Shown here one piece after another: positions 1-10,200 of a DNA stretch of 64,000 nt. The notes below the pieces were generated by a model. That model was not told the origin of the DNA. It was given only the letters and a program-made list of their open reading frames with translations, and ran no database searches. Each line of letters starts with the position of its first letter. The stretch's first letter is position 1. A program made the position numbers and the translations under genes. This DNA comes from an uncultured Erythrobacter sp. (GTDB taxonomy: Bacteria > Pseudomonadota > Alphaproteobacteria > Sphingomonadales > Sphingomonadaceae). The stretch is taken from the NCBI GenBank assembly GCA_947493165.1, contig CANLPY010000001.1, positions 1,774,501-1,838,500 on the forward strand, in the 5' to 3' direction.

Positions 1-291
1 ACAGACGATTTTTTGTCTCAGTTTGCAGATATAACCGCGATGAAAAAAGCACTTCGGAAGCATGCGGACTTACGAAATAAAGCGTTATACGCGAGCGAGG
101 AGGGCACCCCCGCAATGAAATCTGGGGACTTGAAAGATGCACTTCGAAGCAACACTATCACCGCGCTAGGCCTGATATGGGCCTCCGCAGATCTAGCTCG
201 GCATTCGTCTGAAAAACCTCCGCTGGTATGTCAGCTCTTTGGCGCGATGAATCGTATCGAGGGCGCTTCAAGCTGTACGAAAAATCAGTGA
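1..291 (+). CDS. Unrecognised ORF, possibly the C-terminal end of a gene cut by the window edge
   Basis: The reading frame is open from the first base and stops at 289-291. A TTG at 13 is the only start-like codon near the edge, so this may be either a short protein of about 92 residues or the tail of a longer one. The product is basic at its N-terminal side and has no motif I recognise. Codon use (TTA, CTA, AAT) looks less GC-biased than in the neighbours, which is compatible with a fast-evolving or acquired gene, or with a non-coding frame. It converges on the DUF4126 gene. I assign no function. Confidence 0.3.
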   Translation, partial: TDDFLSQFADITAMKKALRKHADLRNKALYASEEGTPAMKSGDLKDALRSNTITALGLIWASADLARHSSEKPPLVCQLFGAMNRIEGASSCTKNQ

Positions 292-307
292 ATGTCTTTT
301 TTAGCAC

Positions 308-907
308 TTAGCCCTCAATCTTCGGCGTTCTGAAAAACAGCCGCTTGATCACGCGCCGCGCCCATAGCAGCAGCAGGACCACCAGCACCAGCAGAACCAG
401 CGCGATCCCGCCTGCCACCAGCGGATATTCATAGGCGACATAGAGCAGTCCTACGGTCGCGACGTCCTCTGCGCTGGAGGCCATCACATTGCTGACCGGC
501 TCGGGTGAGGTGTTGACCACGGCCCGCGCGCTCGCCTTGCCGCCATGCGCCAAGAAGCTCGCTCCGCCGCCCAGCAGAAACGCCACCACTTGCATCGCCG
601 GGTCCGAGGGATCAACAATCGCCAGCGCCAGCAATGCCCCACCAACCGGTCGCACCAAAGTGTGCACCGTGTCCCAGATGCTATCGAGCCACATCACCTT
701 ATCGGCAAAGAACTCCGCCAGCGCACCAAGCGCGGCGATGCCCATCACCCATGGATTTTCAAGCACGCCAAGGCTGGCCAAATGCTCCGGGATCGGAATT
801 GCATCCAGCCGCATGGCCAGGCCCGTTGCAAACACACACAGATAAAGGCGCCAGCCGCTCAGCAGACTGACACTTCCCGCAATCCCGATGATTTCCATTA
901 TGCCCAT
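308..907 (-). CDS. DUF4126 family integral membrane protein
   Basis: A 199-residue hydrophobic protein with several membrane segments. The N-terminus (EIIGIAGSVSLLSGWRLYL), the central LGALAEFFADKVMWLDSIWD stretch and the Gly/Ala-rich helices after it match the DUF4126 family as I know it. A strongly hydrophobic helix near residues 165-185 is followed by a basic tail (RRVIKRLFF). I placed the start at the ATG at 907; a second ATG at 898 is equally possible, and the open frame further upstream runs into the thiolase terminator and is unlikely to be translated. The family has no established biochemical role. It is in the same orientation as the thiolase but separated from it by a terminator, so it is probably transcribed separately. 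Confidence 0.8.
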   Translation of the reverse strand: MGIMEIIGIAGSVSLLSGWRLYLCVFATGLAMRLDAIPIPEHLASLGVLENPWVMGIAALGALAEFFADKVMWLDSIWDTVHTLVRPVGGALLALAIVDPSDPAMQVVAFLLGGGASFLAHGGKASARAVVNTSPEPVSNVMASSAEDVATVGLLYVAYEYPLVAGGIALVLLVLVVLLLLWARRVIKRLFFRTPKIEG

Positions 908-934
908 GACGCGAGTGTAGCCCGAAACGCTCGC

Positions 935-971
935 AAAGAAAAAGGCGGTGCAGGATTGCTCCCACACCGCC
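935..971 (-). terminator. Rho-independent terminator after the thiolase gene
   Basis: On the minus strand GGCGGTG (971-965) pairs with CACCGCC (950-944) and is followed directly by TTTTTCTTT. It lies about 60 bases past the thiolase stop and ends the MaoC-thiolase transcript before the DUF4126 gene. Confidence 0.8.
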
Positions 972-1029
972 CGTTTCGTCTAGAGTTCCTTGGCCGCGAG
1001 AAGGCCCATCGGCATCCTCGCTCCAAACA

Positions 1030-2208
1030 CTACAACACTTCAAACATGCCCGCTGCGCCCATGCCTCCGCCGACGCACATGGTCACTACGACATATTTTG
1101 CGCCGCGGCGCTTGCCTTCGATCAATGCGTGACCGACACAGCGTGCGCCGGTCATGCCGTATGGGTGGCCAATGGAGATTGAGCCGCCGTTGACGTTCAA
1201 GATATCGTTATCAAGTCCGAGCTTATCGCGGCAGTAGAGAACCTGAACAGCGAACGCCTCATTCAGCTCCCAAAGGCCAACTTCGTCTTGCTTGATGCCG
1301 GTTTGCTTGAGCAATTTCGGGATCGCATAGATCGGGCCAATGCCCATCTCATCAGGCTGTGTGCCAGCAACCGCCATACCGACATAGCGGCCCAGCGGGG
1401 TCAGGCCTTTTTGCTCAGCCAGCTTCGCTTCCATCAGAACGCTTGCCGAAGAACCATCGGAAAGCTGGGATGCATTACCCGCTGTGATCACCTTGTCCGG
1501 GCCCATCACTGGGTTGAGCGATTGCAGACCCTCCAAGGTAGTCGAAGGACGGTTGCCTTCGTCCTTTGTCAACGTGTGCTCAACTTGGCTGACTTCACCG
1601 GTTTCCTTGTCCTTCACGTTCATGGTGGTGGTGACAGGGATGATTTCATCGTCGAACTTGCCGGCTTCTTGGCCAGCAGCGGTGCGCATTTGGGATTGCA
1701 GCGCATATTCGTCTTGCGCTTCGCGGCTGATGCCATAGCGGGCGGCAACCGTTTCCGCGGTTTGCAACATAGGCATGTAGACATCTTTGTGCATGGCAAG
1801 GAGTGACGGATCCATCTGGACCCGCATTTCCGGGGTTTGAACCATTGAAATGGAGTCCTGGCCACCACCGACGACGATATCCATATTGTCGACAATGATT
1901 TGCTTTGCAGCGGTGCTGATCGCCATCAAACCCGACGAACATTGGCGGTCAATGGTTTGAGCTGCGACAGAAACCGGAGCGCCGCCGCGAAGGGCAACTT
2001 GGCGGCCGATATTGCCCGCCTGCGTGCCCTGAGTGAGAACTGCACCCCACACGACGTCGTCGATCTCAGCGGCGTCAATGCCAGATCGCTCGACCGCGGC
2101 ATTGAATGAGAATGAACCGAGCGTAGCGCCCGGCGTGGCGTTGAAGCCACCCTTGTAAGCCCGGCCAATCGGGGTGCGAGCGGTGGAGACGATTACTGCG
2201 TCACGCAT
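1030..2208 (-). CDS. Thiolase (acetyl-CoA C-acyltransferase)
   Basis: A 392-residue thiolase, full family length. The N-terminus ([14 protein letters not shown]) is typical. Catalytic residues are visible: the nucleophilic Cys90 in DRQCSSG, His348 in [10 protein letters not shown], and Cys378 in the C-terminal [10 protein letters not shown] motif. The enzyme either cleaves 3-ketoacyl-CoA with CoA (beta-oxidation) or condenses acetyl-CoA; sequence alone does not settle which. The GHPYGMTG form, rather than the GHPIGASG of biosynthetic acetoacetyl-CoA thiolases, leans toward the FadA/acyltransferase side (inference). It lies 75 bases downstream of a MaoC-type hydratase on the same strand, so the two probably form an operon acting on acyl-CoA intermediates. 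Confidence 0.93.
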   Translation of the reverse strand: MRDAVIVSTARTPIGRAYKGGFNATPGATLGSFSFNAAVERSGIDAAEIDDVVWGAVLTQGTQAGNIGRQVALRGGAPVSVAAQTIDRQCSSGLMAISTAAKQIIVDNMDIVVGGGQDSISMVQTPEMRVQMDPSLLAMHKDVYMPMLQTAETVAARYGISREAQDEYALQSQMRTAAGQEAGKFDDEIIPVTTTMNVKDKETGEVSQVEHTLTKDEGNRPSTTLEGLQSLNPVMGPDKVITAGNASQLSDGSSASVLMEAKLAEQKGLTPLGRYVGMAVAGTQPDEMGIGPIYAIPKLLKQTGIKQDEVGLWELNEAFAVQVLYCRDKLGLDNDILNVNGGSISIGHPYGMTGARCVGHALIEGKRRGAKYVVVTMCVGGGMGAAGMFEVL

Positions 2209-2283
2209 GAGAACTTCCTTTAAATAATGTCAGTGCCGCCCCAGTTGAGGCTGCAAATAGGGGTGGAAAATGTCTGATGTGGT

Positions 2284-2733
2284 TCAGACGAACAGCATTG
2301 TGATCCATTCGCAGATGAGAGCGGGCTTCTCTTCGCCTTCGATCTCAATCGTGATTTCAGATGTCTGCTGCCACTGACCAGGGCGCTTTTCAACCATTTC
2401 AGTAAGCTTCCAATGGCCACGAATACGCTTGCCTGAGCGGACTGGGTTGATGAAGCGGGTTTTGTTACCCCCGTAATTGACGCCCATTTTCACGCCGTCA
2501 ACTTTCGGCATGTCACTGTTCGCCCCAAGGTAGGGGATCATCGAAAGCGTCATAAAGCCATGAGCAATGGTGCCGCCAAATGGCGTCATCTTGGCCGCTG
2601 CTTCATCGATATGGATGAATTGGTGATCACCAGTCGCATCAGCGAACATGTTGATCTTTTCTTGGGTCATCTCCACCCATTCGCTGGTGCCGATGTTTTC
2701 GCCGACTTTTGCGGCCAGATCTTGCGGGGTCAT
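2284..2733 (-). CDS. MaoC family (R)-enoyl-CoA hydratase
   Basis: A 149-residue single hot-dog-fold protein. The hydratase 2 motif is present (FADATGDHQFIHID, with catalytic Asp and His, then FGGTIAHGFMTLSM), as is the later NYGGNKTRFINPVRSGKRI stretch. The family hydrates trans-2-enoyl-CoA to (R)-3-hydroxyacyl-CoA. I chose the ATG at 2733 because an AGGAG sits 8 bases before it; the ATG at 2751 lacks a Shine-Dalgarno. It is upstream of and co-oriented with the thiolase. With the PhaB-like reductase at 24.7 kb, the window holds several enzymes acting on C4 acyl-CoAs, but I see no polyhydroxyalkanoate synthase. Confidence 0.9.
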   Translation of the reverse strand: MTPQDLAAKVGENIGTSEWVEMTQEKINMFADATGDHQFIHIDEAAAKMTPFGGTIAHGFMTLSMIPYLGANSDMPKVDGVKMGVNYGGNKTRFINPVRSGKRIRGHWKLTEMVEKRPGQWQQTSEITIEIEGEEKPALICEWITMLFV

Positions 2734-2843
2734 GGTGTTTTCTCCTGCCAAAATTAATGCGCTTCTCGCCCGAATCTCAGGCTGGCGCTTGGCAAGAGTA
2801 ATGGCGCATCATTGCGCTTAGTGCAATGAGGTTTCCGTAAACG

Positions 2844-4253
2844 TCAACTTGCCGCTACGGCATCGGGAGAGGTCGCCGCGCGCTGCGCTTGGCGGCGCGC
2901 TCTCGGGCTCTGCTCTCGTATTCTTGTGAAGCCGCTTTTAAACCGCGATGGATTGAGCCGGCGGCAATAGGAATACAGCCCGATTTGCAAGCCAATCAGC
3001 TTGTAGAACACCGGTTGATAGGAAATGCCTTGGAACAAGGCGCCCGTCAGGTAGACAAGGCTCGCAAGCTGCAATGCCACCGCCAAAGGCGCGATCCAGC
3101 CTTCTTGTTCGCTGGTCTGATCTTTCCACCGGCTACGGATGCGCTCCATCTGCCAAACGCCAAGCGCCTGCAGCCAAAGCCAGATGAATAGGCCCGGCCA
3201 ACCTTGCTCGCCCAGCATTTCGAAGATGGAGGAATGGAACGCGCGCGCCTCATCGGTCACGTCGCGAAATTCAACCGCTGTGGTGTTGCCGACTTCTTCG
3301 GTGACCGGTATTTCGTAAGTGAACGAATTGCCCAGATAGGAATTGAACCCGCCGCCGAATGGGTTGCGTGAAGCGTAGTCGATGGTCCACGCCCACACAG
3401 CAACTCGGGTGGAGGCGCTTTCATCACCGCCGGGCTGCGCGATCGTTGCCATGCGCTCGTAATAACTCTGCGGCAGAAATGGCAGAGCGATGACGCCAAG
3501 GGCGCCCGCGGCCATGATGAACATGACGCGCCGCTCGACATAACGCAGCAGAAAGATCGCCAGCACCGCGATGCAGACAAGGCCTGTTCGCGCTTCCGTA
3601 CCGACCGGGATCAGTAGGCACGAAAATGTCAGCGCGGCCGCAAAGGCTTTGACGGCCCAATGCTTGGGGAAGATCGTGCCGAAGCGCACCAACCACCAGA
3701 TTAGCGGGATCATACCAATCGCAACCGTAGCCAGCGTAGAACTTTCGTAGATACCGCTGTTGTCAGTGACGAAGAATTTGAGGTTTTCATAACCTCCCCC
3801 GCCCAGTACCGTCTTCATGCCGGTCGAAATGACGATCATCGAAATCGCCAGCACCATCGTCACGGCCAGCGCTTCGAGCCGCAACCGCGTTGTGAGTGTC
3901 AACGGCAAGAAAATGGCGAACACCAGCGCCTTCCAAACCCATTCCCACTTGGTTTGGGCCTCAACTGGAAAATCGGCATTGCCGGTGGTCCAAAAGGCAT
4001 ACACCAGCAGCGCCAGCATCAATCCCTGCCGCAGGCTGAAGCGCGCGCCTTCTTTCCGATCAAGCAGCAGCCAGCCACCAAATGCCGCACCAAAGGCAAT
4101 CAATGAGACGGGGATCGACTGGATCAACGCATAGCCGATCCGCTGCGGCGCGATAATGTCGATATAGATGTAGAGCAGCACCCACAAATACGGGCGGCGC
4201 AGGCCAAGCAGCAGGATAAATCCAATAAAGGCGATGAAGACTAGGTCGAGCAT
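2844..4253 (-). CDS. Putative O-glycosylation ligase, exosortase A system-associated
   Basis: A 469-residue polytopic membrane protein. The N-terminal third (LRRPYLWVLLYIYIDIIAPQ, then membrane helices and the QTKWEWVWKALVFAIFLPLTL region) matches the exosortase A-associated putative O-ligase family with its DUF5935-type N-terminus. A large periplasmic loop (residues about 270-345, containing GGFNSYLGNSFTYE and an HSSIFEMLGEQGWPG motif) corresponds to the O-antigen ligase/Wzy_C domain. Such proteins transfer or polymerise polysaccharide on the periplasmic face of the inner membrane. The C-terminal 40 residues are basic and cytoplasmic. Its ATG directly abuts the TAG stop of the small gene before it, suggesting translational coupling. 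The divergent glycosyltransferase belongs to the same system. Confidence 0.88.
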   Translation of the reverse strand: MLDLVFIAFIGFILLLGLRRPYLWVLLYIYIDIIAPQRIGYALIQSIPVSLIAFGAAFGGWLLLDRKEGARFSLRQGLMLALLVYAFWTTGNADFPVEAQTKWEWVWKALVFAIFLPLTLTTRLRLEALAVTMVLAISMIVISTGMKTVLGGGGYENLKFFVTDNSGIYESSTLATVAIGMIPLIWWLVRFGTIFPKHWAVKAFAAALTFSCLLIPVGTEARTGLVCIAVLAIFLLRYVERRVMFIMAAGALGVIALPFLPQSYYERMATIAQPGGDESASTRVAVWAWTIDYASRNPFGGGFNSYLGNSFTYEIPVTEEVGNTTAVEFRDVTDEARAFHSSIFEMLGEQGWPGLFIWLWLQALGVWQMERIRSRWKDQTSEQEGWIAPLAVALQLASLVYLTGALFQGISYQPVFYKLIGLQIGLYSYCRRLNPSRFKSGFTRIREQSPRARRQAQRAATSPDAVAAS

Positions 4254-4481
4254 CTAGGATTCCAGCCCAGCCGCATTTCGGGCCTCTGTATCGGCTTCGC
4301 CATGCGCTTGATCACGAGCGGCTTGTTTGCGCGTTGCCAACGCATCGGCCCGCGCCTGCGTTTCTGCATCGTGATTCGCTGTAATTGCTGGATCAACATC
4401 CAGATCATCGCTGAACACCATGCGCAACAGGGCAATGGCCAACAGGCCATGGCCAAGCGCAAGGGCAAAATAGTCGATCAT
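4254..4481 (-). CDS. Small membrane protein upstream of the exosortase A-associated O-ligase
   Basis: A 75-residue protein: an N-terminal membrane helix (YFALALGHGLLAIALLRMVF) followed by an acidic, Ala/Arg/Gln-rich soluble tail of about 50 residues likely to be helical. The start is the ATG at 4481; an upstream in-frame ATG at 4532 would add a poorly hydrophobic extension overlapping the promoter region. The stop (TAG) is immediately followed by the ATG of the O-ligase, so the pair is co-transcribed and probably translationally coupled. I do not recognise a named family. Its position suggests an accessory subunit of the polysaccharide ligase or polymerase (inference). Confidence 0.65.
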   Translation of the reverse strand: MIDYFALALGHGLLAIALLRMVFSDDLDVDPAITANHDAETQARADALATRKQAARDQAHGEADTEARNAAGLES

Positions 4482-4595
4482 GGCAGGCGCAATTCTCACA
4501 AGACTACAGCCGCGCACAATCGCCCGGCACATATGCGCCTTTAGAGCAACGCAGTTGACGGCCCGTTAAGGACAATGAGGCATAGCGATATTATT

Positions 4596-5861
4596 ATGCG
4601 CGTCCTTCACGTCCTCGATCATTCGCTGCCGCTCCACTCCGGCTATACGTTTCGCACGCGTGCGATCCTGAAAGCGCAGGAAAAACTTGGGTTAGAGGTG
4701 CGCGGCATCACCGGGGTACGCCATGCCGGTGACCCGGCTGCGCCCGATCCAGAAACGGCAGACGACCTCACCTTTCATCGCACGGAAGGAGAACCCGGCG
4801 GTTTTCCAGGGATTGGCGAGATGCGTGAAATCGCAAATCTCTCGGTCGCGATCCAACGGCTGGCAGACCAATGGCGTCCTGACATCATTCACGCCCATTC
4901 TCCGGCGCTGTGCGGCGCTGCTGGGCTTCGCGCTGCGAACGCGCTCAATGTGCCTTTCGTCTATGAAATTCGCGCCTTTTGGGAAGATGCCGCCGTCGGC
5001 AATCGGACCGGGACGCAAGGTTCACTCAAATACCGGATGACCCGCGCGCTGGAAACGCTAGTGACCAAGCAGGCCGATGCAGTGTTCACCATTTGCGAAG
5101 GCTTGCGCGATGATCTGGTCCAGCGCGGTATCCCTGATGGCCGTATTGGGATCATGCGCAACGGCGTCGACATGACCTTGTTTGGCGATCCACCTCCGCG
5201 CGACGATGCTCTCTCGGCTGAACTCGGCATTGCAACAGGCGAGCCGGTGATTGGATTTATCGGCAGTTTCTATGACTATGAGGGGCTTGATGACCTGATA
5301 GCAGCCATGCCGCATTTGCGCGAAGCACATCCAAACGCAAAGCTATTGCTGGTGGGCGGCGGCGAGATGGATGAGACATGGCGCGCATTGGCGGCGACAT
5401 TGCCTGATCCCAAGGCGGTGATCTTCACCGACCGGGTTCCGCACTCTGAAGTTGAGCGATATTACTCGCTCATCGATGTGCTCGCCTACCCGCGAAAGAA
5501 AAGCCGCCTGACTGATCTGGTCACCCCGCTAAAGCCGTTAGAAGCTATGGCACAGCAGCGCATTGTCGCCGCCTCTGATGTCGGCGGGCACCGCGAACTG
5601 ATCAGCCACGGTCAAACCGGTTATCTCTTTGCGCCCGACAATCCGGTTGAATGCGCAAAGGCTCTGTCGGATTTGCTCAATGGGAAAAGCGATTGGGACG
5701 GGATGCGGGCGCGCGGACTAGAACATGTTCGCAATCGCCATGATTGGGCAACCAATGCCAAACGTTATCGGGACGTTTACCAAAGTTTGCTAGCCGATAG
5801 GCACACAAAGCACCTGCCGGATCCTAACGAGCCGCAGATCGAAGCAAAGGCACACGGTTGA
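4596..5861 (+). CDS. Glycosyltransferase family 4, exosortase A system-associated
   Basis: A 421-residue GT4 (GT-B fold) glycosyltransferase. The N-terminus (MRVLHVLDHSLPLHSGYTFR) is characteristic of the PEP-CTERM/exosortase A-associated glycosyltransferase family. The donor-binding half contains VIGFIGSFYDYEGLDDLI, LLLVGGGEMDE, and the EX7E-like region around LTDLVTPLKPLEAMAQ. It adds a sugar from a nucleotide-activated donor during cytoplasmic assembly of the exopolysaccharide linked to the exosortase system. Homologues begin MRVLHVLDHS, so I take the ATG at 4596. The upstream ATG at 4575 has AAGGA only 2 bases before it. It is divergent from the O-ligase operon and one base upstream of the next membrane-protein gene. 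Confidence 0.9.
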   Translation: MRVLHVLDHSLPLHSGYTFRTRAILKAQEKLGLEVRGITGVRHAGDPAAPDPETADDLTFHRTEGEPGGFPGIGEMREIANLSVAIQRLADQWRPDIIHAHSPALCGAAGLRAANALNVPFVYEIRAFWEDAAVGNRTGTQGSLKYRMTRALETLVTKQADAVFTICEGLRDDLVQRGIPDGRIGIMRNGVDMTLFGDPPPRDDALSAELGIATGEPVIGFIGSFYDYEGLDDLIAAMPHLREAHPNAKLLLVGGGEMDETWRALAATLPDPKAVIFTDRVPHSEVERYYSLIDVLAYPRKKSRLTDLVTPLKPLEAMAQQRIVAASDVGGHRELISHGQTGYLFAPDNPVECAKALSDLLNGKSDWDGMRARGLEHVRNRHDWATNAKRYRDVYQSLLADRHTKHLPDPNEPQIEAKAHG

Positions 5862-5862
5862 A

Positions 5863-6930
5863 ATGAGTTTTCGCGACCAGATGAGCAGCCAAAGAGCGGC
5901 AGCGCGAACAGAAGCTGATGCAATCGCCGGCAGTGACGCTGCGCGTGGAGAGTCGCTATTTGAACGCTTGAAATCGCGTTTTGCCAAGCAAGCTGACAAG
6001 CCAAAGAAGCCTTCCAAGAAAGCCAAGCTTGCGAAAAAGGCACGCGGCGGCCGAACACCCATTACCGCTCATAAAAGCTTCGTGCCGCTGATCACAGGCT
6101 GGGGTGCAGCATTGGCAGGGCTTAGCATCGCTGTGTTGCCGCCAACCGCAATCCAAGATTTCGTCGAGACCGCTCAACTAAACGCTCTGGGCGGGTTCGC
6201 ACGTATCGCCCTCGTTGCACTCGCCGCTTTATTCGGCGGGTTAGTCGCCTACGCTATCGCTCGCTCGATAAGCAATGGGATGACGACTTCGGCTAATATC
6301 GATCCTGAGGCTGACGACGAAGATGATGCCTTCATGGACGAGGACTTTGCCGATGAAGAACGCGAACCACTCGTCATCAACCCAAGCGTCGAACTCGGCA
6401 GCGAAAGCTTTGATGCCCCGCTTGAGCTCGATGAGTTCCAAATTGAAGACCAGCACGCGGCCATTACGCGTTCAGACGAAGAACCCCCTCTCGACCTGAG
6501 CGAAGTTGCTCAAGTGCTCGCCTATAAAGAAGACGAAACCGCGCCGGTCACAGAACCGGAGCCAACAGCATCGCCGCCGCCCATTCCAGTTGAAGCGCCT
6601 GATTTTTTGAAAGGCAGCGCGGTTGAAAGCCTGCGCCGTATGTCGACCGACAATATGAGCTTGATGCAAATGGTCGAACGCTTTGCCACGGCCCTGCACG
6701 CGCACCAAGCGACCGTTGGCGAAACAGGCCAATCACGCCGCGATGCAGCCCTCGCAGAGGCGTTGCGTGCGCTTTCTCTATTCACCGAAAGCAAGAACGA
6801 TGCTGCTGAGATTGCCAGCCGCGAATCTGCGAGCCTCACTGCAGGCGGCTTCACAGATCGCGCGCAGCAAACCGAAAGAGAGCTACATGATGCTCTGGCC
6901 AAGCTGCAAAAGCTAAGCGGTGCAGCGTAA
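5863..6930 (+). CDS. Hypothetical two-helix membrane protein with acidic linker
   Basis: A 355-residue protein with no domain I recognise. In order it has a charged N-terminus, a Lys-rich stretch (about 46-60), two membrane segments (about 73-92 and 110-134), a very acidic linker (148-168, rich in Asp/Glu), a Pro/Glu-rich region around 225-245, and a C-terminal helical region with an MSTDNMSLMQMVERFATALHA motif and an Ala/Glu/Arg-rich tail likely to form coiled coil. The start ATG is one base past the glycosyltransferase stop, so it is co-transcribed with it. The layout recalls scaffolding proteins of polysaccharide export but this is only inference. A weak inverted repeat (AGCGC/GCGCT at 6936-6950) follows the stop. 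Confidence 0.75.
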   Translation: MSFRDQMSSQRAAARTEADAIAGSDAARGESLFERLKSRFAKQADKPKKPSKKAKLAKKARGGRTPITAHKSFVPLITGWGAALAGLSIAVLPPTAIQDFVETAQLNALGGFARIALVALAALFGGLVAYAIARSISNGMTTSANIDPEADDEDDAFMDEDFADEEREPLVINPSVELGSESFDAPLELDEFQIEDQHAAITRSDEEPPLDLSEVAQVLAYKEDETAPVTEPEPTASPPPIPVEAPDFLKGSAVESLRRMSTDNMSLMQMVERFATALHAHQATVGETGQSRRDAALAEALRALSLFTESKNDAAEIASRESASLTAGGFTDRAQQTERELHDALAKLQKLSGAA

Positions 6931-7267
6931 TCTCTAGCGCCTGAAGCGCTGGCGTTTACACCCATAGACCCAGCTGGGCTGGCATAATCTCCAGCGAGCA
7001 GTCGGCCGCATGGGTTCTACGGAACACGCAAACTCCGCAACATACTCCCTCGTCTCTTGAATCCCACGCAATCGCGCGAAAGCTAAGGCATAGCTATGCG
7101 AAAGATTACTACTCTCTTCGCGGTTGCAAAATCCCATTTCTGTCGGCAAAAGACACCTAAGCGATGCAGCATGCGTCTTGACCAGACAAAGCTGCAGGCA
7201 TTTCTGCCGGCCACATGCCTAATGGGCCTGTCGCCAGTGTCGGCATCTGACAGAACGGATTTTTTCG
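6931..7267 (+). other. Intergenic region before gltB
   Basis: There are 337 bases without a convincing gene. Short ORFs occur on both strands but none has coding-like composition or a ribosome site. A short GC inverted repeat at 6936-6950 may weakly terminate the preceding transcript. The stretch presumably carries the gltB promoter; a TTGACC at 7178-7183 is the best -35-like element but lacks a good -10. I see no riboswitch or leader peptide. Confidence 0.5.
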
Positions 7268-10200
7268 ATGGGACAGCCCGCGGCCCAAGGCCTTTATGAC
7301 GCACGAAACGAACACGATGCCTGCGGTGTCGGCATGGTCGCGCATATTAAAGGTGAAAAGAGCCACTCGATTGTTGAATCCGCACTGGAGATTCTCAACC
7401 GCATTGATCACCGCGGCGCTGTGGGCGCTGACCCGTTGCTGGGTGATGGCGCGGGCATCCTGCTGCAGATCCCCGATCCACTGATTCGCAACTGGGCGGC
7501 CAGTGCAGGCCACGATCTGCCACAAGCGGGCGATTATGCGGTCGCCATGTGCTTTATGCCGCAGGATGAGGCTGCACGCGCGTTTGTCACCGAACGGTTT
7601 GAGAAGTTTACCGCCAAGGAAGGGCAGCGGTTTATCGGATGGCGCGATGTGCCGACCACGCTTGATGGGCTGGGCAAGGCTGTGATCGATTCGATGCCTG
7701 TGATCCAACAGGCGGTGATTGCTCGCGGAGAAGAATGCCCTGATCAAGACGCGTTTGAGCGCAAATTGATCGTCATTCGCAAGCAAACGCTCAACCCCCT
7801 CAAAGGACTTGCTGAAAAGCACGATATGCCCGGTCTGACAGAGACCTATATGCCGAGCTTTTCCAGCCGCACAATAGTGTACAAAGGGCTGTTGCTGTGC
7901 GATCAGGTGGGCAGTTTTTACAACGACCTGCGCGATCCAAATTGTGTGTCTGCGCTTGGTCTGGTGCACCAACGCTTTTCAACCAACACCTTCCCAAGTT
8001 GGCGGCTTGCCCATCCGTTCCGCCTCATCGCTCACAATGGTGAGATCAATACGGTTCGCGGCAACGTGAACTGGATGAATGCTCGCCGGCGCACGATGGA
8101 AAGCGACCTGCTGGGCGTAGATCTCGATAAAATGTGGCCGATCATTCCGCATGGCCAGTCTGACACCGCGTGCCTCGATAATGCGCTCGAACTGCTGCTG
8201 GCGGGCGGATACAGCCTCGCTCATGCGATGATGATGTTGATCCCAGAAGCATGGTCAAAAAACGAGCTGATGGACCCAGATCAGAGGGCGTTTTACGAAT
8301 ATCACGCCGCATTGATGGAGCCTTGGGACGGACCCGCAGCAGTAGCCTTTACCGATGGCCGCCAAATCGGCGCGACATTGGATCGCAACGGCCTGCGTCC
8401 TGCGCGCTTTTGCGTGACTAAAGACGATATCGTTTGTCTTGCATCCGAAAGCGGCGTTTTGCCATTCGCCGAGGAAGACATCATTCGCAAATGGCGCCTG
8501 CAACCGGGTAAAATGCTGCTGATCGACCTAGAGCAAGGCCGGATCATTGAAGATGATGAGTTGAAGGCTGATTTGGCGAACGCTCAGCCATATGCCGAGT
8601 GGCTGAAGAAAGCGCAGTTCAAACTCGAAGATATTGCCGACATTGAACCGGAAGTCGCCGAAGTGGTCGAACGCGACCAAGCAGACGGCAATTCCTTGCT
8701 GGTGCGTCAGCAAGCGTTCGGATACACACAAGAAGATATATCGCGCTTCCTTGAGCCAATGGCCGTCAAGGGTGATGATCCGCTGGGCTCAATGGGCACA
8801 GACACGCCGATTGCCGTGCTCTCTGACAAATCGCGTCTGCTCTACGATTACTTTAAACAGAACTTTGCGCAGGTCACGAACCCACCGATTGATCCGATCC
8901 GCGAAGAATTAGTTATGAGCCTGCTGTCCATGATCGGGCCGCGCCCTAACTTGCTAGGCCGCGATGCCGGCACGCATAAGCGACTTGAAGTAGAACAGCC
9001 GATCCTCACCAATGATGATCTGGCCAAAATCCGCACAGTCGAAACCGCGCTCGACGGTGCATTTCGCTGCGCCACGATCGATATGACCTGGGATGCTGAG
9101 CAAGGCACCCAAGGCATTGAGCTGGCGATCAGAGAAATGTGCTGGGCCGCAACTGAGGCGGTGCTGCAAGATCACAACATTTTGGTTCTATCAGACAGGG
9201 CGCAAAATGCTGATCGCATCCCGATGCCTTCGCTGCTCGCAACAGCAGCTGTGCATCATCATTTGGTCCGTCAGGGCCTGCGAATGCAGACCGGCCTAGT
9301 CGTAGAGACCGGCGAAGCGCGCGAAGTGCATCATTTCTGCGTGCTCGCAGGTTACGGCGCAGAAGCGATCAATCCGTACATGGCGTTTGAAACGTTGGAG
9401 GATATCCGCCGCAAGAAGCACCTTGAGCTTGACCCGCGCGAGGTTGAGCAAAACTACATTAAGGCGATCGGCAAAGGCATCCGCAAGGTCATGTCGAAAA
9501 TGGGCATTTCGACTTATCAATCCTATTGCGGCGCGCAAATCTTTGACGCTGTCGGGCTTTCGAGCGCGTTTGTGCAGAGCTACTTCACGGGCACTGCGAC
9601 CACTATCGAAGGCGTTGGTTTGGAGCAGATCGCAGAGGAAACCGTGCGCCGCCACGCGCAGGCCTATGGGGATAATCCGCTGTATGAAAACATGCTCGAT
9701 GTGGGCGGCATCTATCAATACCGCCTGCGCGGTGAACAGCATGCGTGGACGCCGAAAAACGTTGCTGATCTTCAACATGCTGTGCGCGGCAACAACCCCT
9801 CTAATTACGAAGAATTCGCAAAATCGGTTAATGAGCAGTCAGAGCGACTGCTTACCATTCGCGGGTTGATGGAGTTCAAGAAAGCCGACGTGGCGATCCC
9901 GCTCGATGAGGTTGAGCCTGCATCCGAGATCGTGAAACGCTTTAGTACCGGAGCGATGAGCTTTGGCTCGATCAGCCACGAAGCGCACTCAACATTGGCA
10001 GTGGCGATGAACCGCCTTGGCGGGCGATCAAACACCGGCGAGGGGGGGGAAGAGCCGTTCCGTTTCCAGCCGATGGACAATGGCGATTCCATGCGCAGTC
10101 GGATCAAACAGGTGGCTTCAGGCCGCTTTGGTGTGACAACAGAATATCTCGCCAATTCTGACGATATCCAGATCAAAATGGCCCAAGGTGCAAAGCCAGG

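Noticed and set aside
6936..6950. A terminator after the 355-residue membrane protein
   Set aside because: The stem is only 5 bp and has no T-run, so I mention it only as weak.
7040..7100. A T-loop-like CTTGAATCCC suggesting a tRNA
   Set aside because: No acceptor stem, D-loop or anticodon stem can be built on either strand.
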